This document shows, piece after piece, positions 26,741 to 34,709 of a DNA stretch of 64,000 nt. The notes under the pieces were generated by a model. The model did no database searches and was not told the origin of the DNA. It saw nothing but the letters and a program-made list of their open reading frames with translations. The translations under genes and the position numbers were made by a program. The stretch is from Cyclobacterium sp. 1_MG-2023 (lineage in GTDB: Bacteria > Bacteroidota > Bacteroidia > Cytophagales > Cyclobacteriaceae), in assembly GCF_030546805.1 (NCBI RefSeq), contig NZ_JAUOPC010000005.1, forward strand, positions 1-64,000, given 5' to 3'. How positions within the stretch are numbered: position 1 is the first letter of the stretch; each line of letters opens with the position of its first letter.

Positions 26741-27325
26741 TTAGAAACTGATTCCTGCAGACAATTTAAACCCTCTGTTGTAAACCGATGCATCTGAATC
26801 TTTAAATACAGGGTTGATACCAAAATCATAACTGGCTTGTAGATTAAAGCCTTTCGGTAAATTATATCCCACACCTACTACCACTGCAGCATCGAAATCA
26901 CTGATATTATCCGTGTCCCAGCCGTAGGTATTTCCCAAGGCGTCGGCCTCAAAGCTAGAACCTACCAATACTGAAGCCTGAGGGCCAAAAAACAAATTCA
27001 CCCCATCAGTAGCATAAATCCTAAACAATACTGGCAATTCTACATAATCTAAAACAGCGCGGGAATTGACCATGTCATCATTTTGGGTACCTTTTACCGA
27101 ATAATACAAACCCGGCTCGATAGAAAACCTATCTGAAACAAAACCATTCCCATAAATACCGGCGTGAAAACCTACACGATTATTGTAATCATTGCTATTT
27201 ATATCCGATCCTCCCCATGTGAAAAAGTTTGCTCCACCTCTAACGCCAAATCCAGATTCGCTCTGAGCTTGTACCGCGACAGTTCCTATTAACAAAAGTG
27301 ATAATAATAATCCTAGTTTTTTCAT
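26741..27325 (-). CDS. Small outer-membrane beta-barrel (porin/PorT-like) protein
   Basis: The 194-residue product has a signal peptide (MKKLGLLLSLLLIGTVAVQAQ). Then come GFGVRGGANFFTW and repeated amphipathic strands, including YVELPVLFRIY, FFGPQASVLVG and AAVVVGVGYNLPKGF, ending in an aromatic residue (SAGISF). This fits the outer-membrane beta-barrel family annotated PorT-like in Bacteroidota, where most members have no known ligand. A ten-bp inverted repeat sits in its 5' leader. Confidence 0.75.
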   Translation of the reverse strand: MKKLGLLLSLLLIGTVAVQAQSESGFGVRGGANFFTWGGSDINSNDYNNRVGFHAGIYGNGFVSDRFSIEPGLYYSVKGTQNDDMVNSRAVLDYVELPVLFRIYATDGVNLFFGPQASVLVGSSFEADALGNTYGWDTDNISDFDAAVVVGVGYNLPKGFNLQASYDFGINPVFKDSDASVYNRGFKLSAGISF

Positions 27326-27336
27326 AGCTATATAAT

Positions 27337-27366
27337 AATTGGTTTAGATTAACTATTAAACCAATT
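27337..27366 (-). promoter_or_regulatory. Inverted repeat in leader of the barrel gene
   Basis: AATTGGTTTA (27337-27346) and TAAACCAATT (27357-27366) form a perfect 10+10 inverted repeat, 12-41 bp before the start codon of the minus-strand gene. It could be a repressor operator or an mRNA leader stem. Confidence 0.4.
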
Positions 27367-27602
27367 CTATGCCAAAGAGCCTGGCTTGATTTTCTCACTT
27401 TAGGAAGGTTAAATTCTGATCACCAAATACCCGGATCTTAAGTACGGGGTTAAAAGCATGATATCCAGCAATATCAGATTGATAAAAACCCAGGAACAGA
27501 TAAAAAATTAGCTGTAACTAGGATAGGGCTATCCCGTTCAAAGAAGGGGGTACAATTAATTAAAGAATCTAACAATATCTATAGAGGTATTAAAATAAAA
27601 AA

Positions 27603-27659
27603 GTTTCTTAGCTATTAGATTCGCTAAGGGTAGATAACGAATTGTAATAACTAAGAAAC
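27603..27659 (-). terminator. Terminator of the racemase operon
   Basis: On the minus strand a 15-bp stem (GTTTCTTAGTTATTA with one wobble pair) has its arms at 27603-27617 and 27645-27659. It is followed by TTTTTTATTTT and lies directly after the racemase stop codon. Confidence 0.75.
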
Positions 27660-27667
27660 AGTACCAA

Positions 27668-28738
27668 TTAAACTACTCTTTTTTCTATATAGCTAGAGTT
27701 TAGGATGGCAAGCGCCCCCATGTATTTCAGCTGAAATTTTATCAAGTCACCTACCTTGTATTTCTTAGGATTTTCTCCAAGATTAATAATAATCATATCC
27801 GAACTCGCTCCTAAAATCTCAAAGGCGCCATCGTCGGGCAGTAGGTATTTGGGATCAACATCCAACAGTCCCAAATCTAATATTGCCCTATAGGAAGATT
27901 TTCCATAGAGGGATTCATCAATTTCTGTAACCTCTCCTTGAGGGTTGGATGCTAAAGTTCCTGTAGGAAGCAAGGGTTTCTCCTGCATTTCTATGATCTC
28001 GGCAAAGAGTTCGAAAACATTGTCATGCATGCCTTCAATCGTTTTTTCCTCTACCAAGTCTACACCAAAATAAAGTGTTTCTCCTATTCTAAAATGGTTA
28101 ACACCTTTAGGCAATTGCTTGCGCAACATGAGTGGAATGGTAACAGAAGTTCCCGCAGACACCCAAGGGATCTTTTTATTGAATTTCAACTCAATAATCT
28201 GTTTGTAGAGAGAAAGCTGAATCAATTTATCTGCTGAAGGAAGCACTCCATTCAAGCAGTTCAAATTGGTTCCCAACCCAATAATCTCAAGATTGGGAAG
28301 GTCAAAAACTTTGGCATAAAAATCCAGCAGATGGTCCCCCATTACTCCTTCCCGAAGATCACCGGTTTCCACCATGATGATGATTTTATGGCTTTTTTTC
28401 TGCTTAACAGCCTCCTCACTTATCCACCGAATGGTATTTAGCTCACTGTTTAGGCTGACATCCGCATACCTAACCACATCTCCAAGGTTTCTTTTTGAAG
28501 GAGGCTTAATATAAACAGTCTGAACATCCGGGTTTAATTCTTTTACTTTTGCCAGGTTACTAATACGAGAGTCGTGAATTTCATTGGCCCCCATATCTAT
28601 CAATTCCTGCAAGTACATTCGATTGCCACAAAGAATTTTAGACACAACACCCCATGACACTTCGTTAGCTTCAAATTCTTTCTTTAGAAATTCAAAATTT
28701 GATTTGAGCTTATCCCTGTATAGATTTAAATATGCCAT
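27668..28738 (-). CDS. Alanine/ornithine racemase-family PLP enzyme
   Basis: The 356-residue protein has the alanine racemase N-terminal barrel fold. Residue K34 in GVVSKILCGN is the likely PLP-binding lysine. KIIIMVETGDLREGV, GLGTNLNCLNG, VSAGTSVTIPL and HFRIGETLYFG are typical of the alanine/ornithine racemase group (Orr-like) rather than Alr. Those enzymes interconvert L- and D- forms of ornithine, alanine or other amino acids. It is the last gene of an operon with a GNAT acetyltransferase (1-bp gap) and a sodium symporter, which suggests uptake and conversion of an amino acid. Confidence 0.82.
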   Translation of the reverse strand: MAYLNLYRDKLKSNFEFLKKEFEANEVSWGVVSKILCGNRMYLQELIDMGANEIHDSRISNLAKVKELNPDVQTVYIKPPSKRNLGDVVRYADVSLNSELNTIRWISEEAVKQKKSHKIIIMVETGDLREGVMGDHLLDFYAKVFDLPNLEIIGLGTNLNCLNGVLPSADKLIQLSLYKQIIELKFNKKIPWVSAGTSVTIPLMLRKQLPKGVNHFRIGETLYFGVDLVEEKTIEGMHDNVFELFAEIIEMQEKPLLPTGTLASNPQGEVTEIDESLYGKSSYRAILDLGLLDVDPKYLLPDDGAFEILGASSDMIIINLGENPKKYKVGDLIKFQLKYMGALAILNSSYIEKRVV

Positions 28739-28739
28739 A

Positions 28740-29180
28740 TTATTTTTTCAACCTCATTTCCAGGTATTTGTTAGTAAAGCCAAGTTTTTCATAGAGAATT
28801 TTCGCCGGATTATCCGGTTCTACATGTAGCGCAATATCACCATGTGCCATATCAATGGCTGTTTTCATCAGTTTTTTACCTACTCCTTTTCCTCTCTGTG
28901 AAGCATCCACTGCTATATAAACAAGAATATTTTCGGGGATATATCCCGACATACCGGTCTTATTAACGATCACCGCACCAACTATTTTACCCTCTTCCCT
29001 AGCCAAAACTGTAAAACCACCTTTATCTCCGGCTTGATCTAGCGCATAATCCAGACATCGCATAATGTCATTTTTTGGATCACCGTATTGCTCTAGGTGC
29101 TCAAATAAAAAGTCGGCAATTTCATTTTTCTGCAAGTAAGTGGCATTATCTATGGCCGATAGTGTTTCTAAGGTAAACAT
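28740..29180 (-). CDS. GNAT-family N-acetyltransferase
   Basis: A 146-residue acetyltransferase. The acetyl-CoA loop is QRGKGVGKKLM (around residues 109-119), preceded by the strand ILVYIAVDA and followed by IALHVEPDNPAKILYEKLGF, the usual GNAT end. The substrate is unknown; neighbours (symporter and amino-acid racemase) suggest an amino acid or amine. Gaps of 1 bp to the racemase and 18 bp to the symporter indicate one transcript. Confidence 0.88.
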   Translation of the reverse strand: MFTLETLSAIDNATYLQKNEIADFLFEHLEQYGDPKNDIMRCLDYALDQAGDKGGFTVLAREEGKIVGAVIVNKTGMSGYIPENILVYIAVDASQRGKGVGKKLMKTAIDMAHGDIALHVEPDNPAKILYEKLGFTNKYLEMRLKK

Positions 29181-29198
29181 TTATGTTCTGTATTTAAA

Positions 29199-30623
29199 TT
29201 AAATTTTATCTATTCTTTTATCGATCCTAAAAACAAGCAAAAACACTGCTAAAGATGCAAAAACGCCAAAAAAGTTAGGATCAAGACCAAATGGCAGGGT
29301 CAATTTCAACAAAGACAGCACCGCCGTGGTTCCTCCTCCTATAATCATTGAAGACAAAGCAGCTTTCGGAGAGCGCATGTTCCAAAAAAGGCCTGCAATG
29401 ATAGGCACAAAAAGGCCCGAAACCATAAAGGCATAAGAATACAACATGAGTTCAAGAACATTGGTCATTTGTAGGGCTATTACAAGTGCCACCACACCTA
29501 TAAGTAGGGTAAACAACTGACTTATCCGCATCACAAATTTATCCTCTTTGGTTTTTAGCATTTTCCCAAATATGTCGGTGGTCAGATTTCCGGAAGCGGC
29601 CATCAGGCATGAATCTGCTGTAGAAAGGACTGCGGAAAAATAAGCTGACATCATCAACCCCATTATTCCGGGAGGTAAAACAGTGCTCAAAAGAATAGGT
29701 AAGCCCATCTCCGGATCTAAAGTTTCCAAACTCTCTACGATCAATCCTTGTTCGAAAGCCACCTTAGCAAGAAGCCCTAAGGAAACTCCCATAAAGGCCA
29801 TGATAGGCCATTCAAATAAGCCGGCTATAAACCAAGCTTTTTTGGCAGACTTTACATCTGCACTTGCAAATATCCTTTGGTACAAAGTCATCCCAACAAA
29901 CCAAATAGGTAAAATGGTAATACCCCAATTGGCAAAGTCTTGCCAACTCAAATTGGTGAGGGAAAAATATTCATCCGGCAATGTGCTTCTGATGGCTTCC
30001 CATCCACCAACATGATAATAAGATATGGGAAGCCCTATAAAAATAAAGCCTGCCATCAAGACTATCCACTGAATAGTATCTGTATAAATCACTGCTTTTA
30101 ACCCACCAAGAACCGTATAAACTACCGCTATGATACCCATAATAAGTAGGGCCATGTTTAAATCCAAAGTAGGAAAAGTGCCGGAGGCCAATTTCGCCCC
30201 TGCTAGCAATTGGGAGGAAGTAAATCCCATATAGCCAACAAAAGAAATAATGGCAGCCGCTATCCCCACCTTTTTGTCAAATAAATATTGAAAAATTTGA
30301 GGCAAAGTATAGAAATTCTCAAAGGCGGGATTGGATCTCACTTTTGGTATCAACAAAACAGCAGCCATCCAGGCGCCTAAAAGACCTGTAAAGAGCATCC
30401 AGCTACCGGATAACCCCATCATAAAGCCTAGGCCGCCCAATCCAACAGAAAAGCCTCCTCCGACATCAGTGGCCACTACAGAGAGCCCTATATGCCAACT
30501 TCCAATATTCCGCCCTCCTACATAGTAGTCATCTTGGCCGGTATTCTTCCGCATAAAGTAAAAGCCTACACCAAGCATTAAAATCATGTAGACAATGAAA
30601 ATAGATAAATCTATAAGTGACAT
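29199..30623 (-). CDS. Sodium:solute symporter (SSS family)
   Basis: This 474-residue membrane protein has about 13 hydrophobic helices. Family markers are YYVGGRNIGSWHIGLSVVATDVGGG in helices 1-2, KVRSNPAFENFYTLPQ, and YSVLGGLKAVIYTD-like YTVLGGLKAVIYTD before helix 6. ILSTADSCLMAASG-like VLSTADSCLMAASGNL marks the sodium site in helix 8. It imports a small solute (amino acid, sugar or organic acid) with Na+. First gene of the symporter-GNAT-racemase operon. Confidence 0.9.
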   Translation of the reverse strand: MSLIDLSIFIVYMILMLGVGFYFMRKNTGQDDYYVGGRNIGSWHIGLSVVATDVGGGFSVGLGGLGFMMGLSGSWMLFTGLLGAWMAAVLLIPKVRSNPAFENFYTLPQIFQYLFDKKVGIAAAIISFVGYMGFTSSQLLAGAKLASGTFPTLDLNMALLIMGIIAVVYTVLGGLKAVIYTDTIQWIVLMAGFIFIGLPISYYHVGGWEAIRSTLPDEYFSLTNLSWQDFANWGITILPIWFVGMTLYQRIFASADVKSAKKAWFIAGLFEWPIMAFMGVSLGLLAKVAFEQGLIVESLETLDPEMGLPILLSTVLPPGIMGLMMSAYFSAVLSTADSCLMAASGNLTTDIFGKMLKTKEDKFVMRISQLFTLLIGVVALVIALQMTNVLELMLYSYAFMVSGLFVPIIAGLFWNMRSPKAALSSMIIGGGTTAVLSLLKLTLPFGLDPNFFGVFASLAVFLLVFRIDKRIDKI

Positions 30624-30742
30624 TTAAATTTGGTTGTTTGATTGATAGCCCTCCATAGATAAAATAAATACTTAGAATTCCTAATGTCTTCGTCTTGAAT
30701 TGCAAGCCTTCATCAATAACATACCATGGATAGGCAAAAAAA

Positions 30743-30762
30743 AAGACCGGAAGTCCGGTCTT
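30743..30762 (-). terminator. Intrinsic terminator of the sdh operon
   Basis: AAGACCGG-AAGT-CCGGTCTT is an 8-bp stem flanked by A and T runs on both sides, placed 24 bp after the sdhB stop codon. It could work in both directions. Confidence 0.85.
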
Positions 30763-30785
30763 TTATAAATATAGTTTAGAGAAAT

Positions 30786-31535
30786 TTAGCTTTTCTCTGT
30801 ACTGAGAGAGGCAGCAAAATATTCCCTATTCATTCTAGCAATATTACTTAAGTCAATTTCTTTCGGACATTCGGCCGAACAAGCACCTGTATTGGTACAT
30901 GCACCAAATCCTTCTTCGTCCATCTGTGCGACCATTTTTTCAGCACGCTCTCGTTTTTCAACTTTTCCCTGAGGCAATAGTGCCAATTGAGAAACTTTGG
31001 CAGAGACAAACAACATGGCAGAAGCATTTTTACAAGCTGCCACACAGGCTCCACAGCCGATACAGGTAGCCGAATCAAAAGCTTCGTCCGCTATGATTTT
31101 TGGAATGGGAATTTCATTGGCATCGGGAACACCTCCGGTATTTACCGAAACATAGCCTCCTGACTGTATGATCCTATCAAAGGAACCCCTGTCTACAACC
31201 AAATCCTTAACGATAGGAAATGCATTGGCTCTCCATGGTTCTATTGTGATGGTATCCCCATCTTTGAAAGAACGCATGTGTAATTGACATGTAGTGGTCT
31301 GAGTAGGTCCGTGAGGTTGTCCATTGATATACAGTGAACACATTCCACAAATACCTTCCCTACAGTCATGGTCAAAATGAACAGGGTCTTCTCCCTTTTC
31401 GGAAAGATCTTCATTCAAAACGTCTAACATTTCCAAGAAAGACATATCTGCAGAAATTCCACTTAATTTATATTCTTTAAAACCCCCTTTATCAGACGGG
31501 TTTTGTTGCCTCCACACTTTTAATGTAAGATTCAT
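30786..31535 (-). CDS. sdhB: Succinate dehydrogenase/fumarate reductase iron-sulfur subunit
   Basis: A 249-residue subunit with cysteines for three clusters: C58, C63, C66 and C83 for [2Fe-2S], C158-C161-C164 with C168, and C213, C219 and C223 for the [4Fe-4S] and [3Fe-4S] clusters. It carries electrons from the FAD of SdhA to the quinone site in SdhC. Its length and the two-subunit-plus-cytochrome layout are those of the Bacteroidota (type B-like) enzyme. Last gene of sdhCAB. Confidence 0.95.
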   Translation of the reverse strand: MNLTLKVWRQQNPSDKGGFKEYKLSGISADMSFLEMLDVLNEDLSEKGEDPVHFDHDCREGICGMCSLYINGQPHGPTQTTTCQLHMRSFKDGDTITIEPWRANAFPIVKDLVVDRGSFDRIIQSGGYVSVNTGGVPDANEIPIPKIIADEAFDSATCIGCGACVAACKNASAMLFVSAKVSQLALLPQGKVEKRERAEKMVAQMDEEGFGACTNTGACSAECPKEIDLSNIARMNREYFAASLSTEKS

Positions 31536-31564
31536 ATTATGATGAATTTTATAGGTTCAATCAA

Positions 31565-33502
31565 TTATTTGTAGCTTCTCTGTGTAAGCTTAACGTTTTC
31601 AAAAACAAGATCTTCTTTATTCAAGATTTCTTCTTTCCCATCACCTGCGTACTCCCAAGCAGCTACATAGGCAAATTTCTCATCATCTCTCAAGGCTTCT
31701 CCTTCAGGAGTTTGATGCTCTTCTCTGAAATGACCACCACAAGATTCTTCTCGATGCAAGGCATCTACCACCATTAACTCTCCTAACTCTAAGAAATCAG
31801 CCACTCTATGGGCTTTTTCTAAAGAAAGGTTCAACTCCTCACCGGTACCTAGAACTTTTACATCAGCCCAAAATTCCTTCTTCAGTTCCTTGATCATTTC
31901 TTTTGCCTTGGTAAGACCTGCAGCATTCCTAGCCATTCCACAATAGTTCCACATGATCTTTCCTAATTTTTTGTGGAAATGATCTACAGTTTTACTACCG
32001 TTGATGCTTAACAAATTCTGAATCTTGGCCTTAACTTCCTCCTCACATTTCTTGAATTCAGGATGATCTACGGATATTTTTTCATTTGGATGCTTAGCTA
32101 AGTAATCACCAATTGTATAAGGAATAACAAAGTAGCCATCTGCTAAACCTTGCATAAGGGCAGAAGCTCCAAGGCGGTTGGCACCATGATCAGAGAAATT
32201 AGCTTCTCCTAGGGCATACAAACCGGACACATTTGTCATCAAATTATAATCTACCCAAAGGCCTCCCATGGTATAATGGACTGCAGGATAAATCTTCATT
32301 GGGGTTTTGTAAGGATTTTCACCGGTGATTTTTTCATACATGTCAAACAAGTTGCCATATTTTCCTCTCACCGCATCCTCTCCATCTCTTAGAATAGCAT
32401 CCCTAAAATCTAGGAAAACTGCCTCTCCTGTTTCATTAACACCTCGACCATCATCACATACATACTTTGCATTCCTTGAGGCCACATCCCTAGGCACCAA
32501 GTTACCAAATGATGGATATTTTGTTTCCAAGTAATAGTCCCTGTCTTCATCTTTGATGTCCTTAGGAGCTATTTCTTTTTTTCTTAATTTTTCAGCCATC
32601 TCCACCGTCTTCGGTACCCATACACGGCCATCATTTCTTAAGGACTCAGACATTAAGGTCAACTTCGATTGATGGTCACCTGAAACAGGTATACAAGTGG
32701 GGTGAATTTGAGTGTAACAAGGGTTGCTAAAGTAAGCACCCTTTTTATGGGCCCTCCAAGCTGCTGTCACATTGGAACCCATGGCGTTGGTAGAAAGGAA
32801 GAACACATTACCATATCCACCGGTACAAAGCAACACTGCATCTCCACTATGGGACTCAACGGCACCTGTAATCAGGTTTCTGGTAACTATTCCTTTTGCT
32901 TTACCATCGATGGTCACAACATCCATCATCTCTGTCCTTGGATATAGCTTTACCTTACCATTGGCTACCTGACGACTTAAGGCAGAATAGGCTCCCAACA
33001 ACAATTGTTGTCCTGTTTGCCCCCTTGCATAGAAAGTTCTGGACACCTGAGCCCCACCAAAAGACCTATTGGCCAACAAGCCACCATATTCTCTTGCAAA
33101 TGGAACACCTTGGGCCACACACTGGTCAATGATATTTACAGACACCTGTGCTAGCCGGTATACATTGGCTTCTCTGGAACGGTAATCACCACCTTTGATG
33201 GTGTCATAAAATAAGCGGAACACTGAATCACCGTCATTTTGATAATTCTTAGCAGCATTTATCCCTCCCTGCGCAGCAATGGAGTGCGCTCTTCTAGGAC
33301 TGTCCTGAAAGCAAAAAGCCTGCACATTATATCCTAATTCGGCAAGAGAAGCCGCAGCTGAGGCCCCGGCCAAACCGGTACCTACCACTATAATATTGTA
33401 TTTTCTTTTATTGGCCGGATTGACCAACTTAACGTTAAACTTATGATTGGTCCATTTTTCAGCCAAAGGACCATTGGGTATTTTTGAATCAAGTTTCATC
33501 AA
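31565..33502 (-). CDS. sdhA: Succinate dehydrogenase/fumarate reductase flavoprotein subunit
   Basis: The 645-residue catalytic subunit has the FAD-binding [10 protein letters not shown] (41-50) and H73 in [11 protein letters not shown] for covalent FAD attachment. The substrate-site segments are THPTCIP-like [11 protein letters not shown] and [10 protein letters not shown], with [15 protein letters not shown] near the C-terminal third. It oxidises succinate to fumarate (or the reverse) in the TCA cycle. Start: MM at 33502 or 33499, not separable here. Gap to sdhB 29 bp. Confidence 0.96.
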   Translation of the reverse strand: MMKLDSKIPNGPLAEKWTNHKFNVKLVNPANKRKYNIIVVGTGLAGASAAASLAELGYNVQAFCFQDSPRRAHSIAAQGGINAAKNYQNDGDSVFRLFYDTIKGGDYRSREANVYRLAQVSVNIIDQCVAQGVPFAREYGGLLANRSFGGAQVSRTFYARGQTGQQLLLGAYSALSRQVANGKVKLYPRTEMMDVVTIDGKAKGIVTRNLITGAVESHSGDAVLLCTGGYGNVFFLSTNAMGSNVTAAWRAHKKGAYFSNPCYTQIHPTCIPVSGDHQSKLTLMSESLRNDGRVWVPKTVEMAEKLRKKEIAPKDIKDEDRDYYLETKYPSFGNLVPRDVASRNAKYVCDDGRGVNETGEAVFLDFRDAILRDGEDAVRGKYGNLFDMYEKITGENPYKTPMKIYPAVHYTMGGLWVDYNLMTNVSGLYALGEANFSDHGANRLGASALMQGLADGYFVIPYTIGDYLAKHPNEKISVDHPEFKKCEEEVKAKIQNLLSINGSKTVDHFHKKLGKIMWNYCGMARNAAGLTKAKEMIKELKKEFWADVKVLGTGEELNLSLEKAHRVADFLELGELMVVDALHREESCGGHFREEHQTPEGEALRDDEKFAYVAAWEYAGDGKEEILNKEDLVFENVKLTQRSYK

Positions 33503-33545
33503 TATTCAAATTTAATTTCCCTTTAATTTCTTAATTGTAGTCTCC

Positions 33546-34229
33546 TTAGCTTCCCTGAATAAACATCACAATGGGAATCAATGCAAACAATGCAGGAACT
33601 ATTATGGCAAATGCCAAGCCCAGCTTCTTGATAAAAGGGGTGTATTTTGTATGATTAATTCCTAAAGTTTGAAAAGCACTTGCAAAGCCATGTGATAAAT
33701 GAAATGCCAAAACACCCATACTTACCACGTAAAAAATCACATAAAGTATATTTTGGTAGGCAGCTGATACAATGGCAAAGCTATCTTTGTAACTCACGCC
33801 ATCATAGGTGACCATCGGTACTTCACCAAACTTCAATTCATACCAAAAACCTCTCAAGTGAACCAAAAGGAAAATGAAAATCAAAGTTCCCAGGATCCCC
33901 ATACTTCTGGAGCTCCATGTACTATTCTCTGAAGCTTTTGAAACGGCATAGCCAATAGGCCTTGACTTCTTATTGTGTCGCGTGAGAATAACCGCATACA
34001 CAGCATGCAGAAGAATGAAACCAAAGTTTAAAATTGAAACAACTCTGATTAAAGGATTCGTTGCCATTGTTTCTGCATAAATATTAAATGACTTTCCCTC
34101 ATCCGGAAAAATCAATTGCAGGTTACCGGCAAGGTGAACCACCAGAAACAAAATAAGAAATAATCCCGTTAGGGCCATCAATAATTTTTTGCCCAGCGTA
34201 CTATTTAAGGTTTTAGATACCCAACTCAT
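33546..34229 (-). CDS. sdhC: Succinate dehydrogenase cytochrome b subunit
   Basis: The 227-residue membrane anchor has five hydrophobic helices and conserved His residues, including FLVVHLAGNL, FILLHAVYAV, FLLVHLRGFWYEL and LAFHLSHGFASAFQTLG, that bind haem b. This is the single-polypeptide diheme type found with B. subtilis- and Wolinella-like enzymes. It anchors SdhAB and passes electrons to menaquinone. First gene of the operon, with a promoter-like element about 40 bp upstream. Confidence 0.93.
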   Translation of the reverse strand: MSWVSKTLNSTLGKKLLMALTGLFLILFLVVHLAGNLQLIFPDEGKSFNIYAETMATNPLIRVVSILNFGFILLHAVYAVILTRHNKKSRPIGYAVSKASENSTWSSRSMGILGTLIFIFLLVHLRGFWYELKFGEVPMVTYDGVSYKDSFAIVSAAYQNILYVIFYVVSMGVLAFHLSHGFASAFQTLGINHTKYTPFIKKLGLAFAIIVPALFALIPIVMFIQGS

Positions 34230-34269
34230 ATAATTTTTCGTTATTACGGTTTGATCTTAGTAATGAGGC

Positions 34270-34297
34270 CAAATTTACATTTGTAATCGATAGCAAA
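34270..34297 (-). promoter_or_regulatory. Promoter of the sdhCAB operon
   Basis: On the minus strand, TTTG (34297-34294), a 16-bp spacer and TAAATTTG (34277-34270) match the Bacteroidota TTTG/TAnnTTTG promoter, leaving a leader of about 35 bp before sdhC. Confidence 0.5.
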
Positions 34298-34709
34298 CAA
34301 TCAATCATCTGTCAATCATCTTATTTTAAATAGTTCTAAATAATCAGATGTAAATAAATATTTGCGATAATATTAACCGTTATTTATTCGGTTTTGTTTG
34401 GTTTCTTCTACACACCTAGAAAGAAAGCCCTAATGATCAGGCGCCTTTGAATGTACAATGAAGTTTATTTATAGCATACCCTCCTCCATATTGACAATAA
34501 AATGGCTCGGAAAAAAAAGTGAATCAAATGAAAACTAAAGAATAATAAATACCACCGGGAGTGAAAAATTCACTATAAAGCTATAATTTAGGGTAACCAT
34601 TGAAAAAATAAAAACGTTTTGATCTAATAGAGTGGTTTTGAAGGGATAATCTTTAAAAACACAAAACCAAATAACTTGACTAGAGCAAACCGCTGAAATA
34701 TACCAAAAT
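34298..34709. other. Intergenic region between sdh operon and T9SS gene
   Basis: AT-rich gene-free sequence between two divergent genes. Apart from the sdh promoter at its left end I see no RNA gene, repeat or convincing ORF. The promoter of the plus-strand surface-protein gene should lie here but is not clear. Confidence 0.6.
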
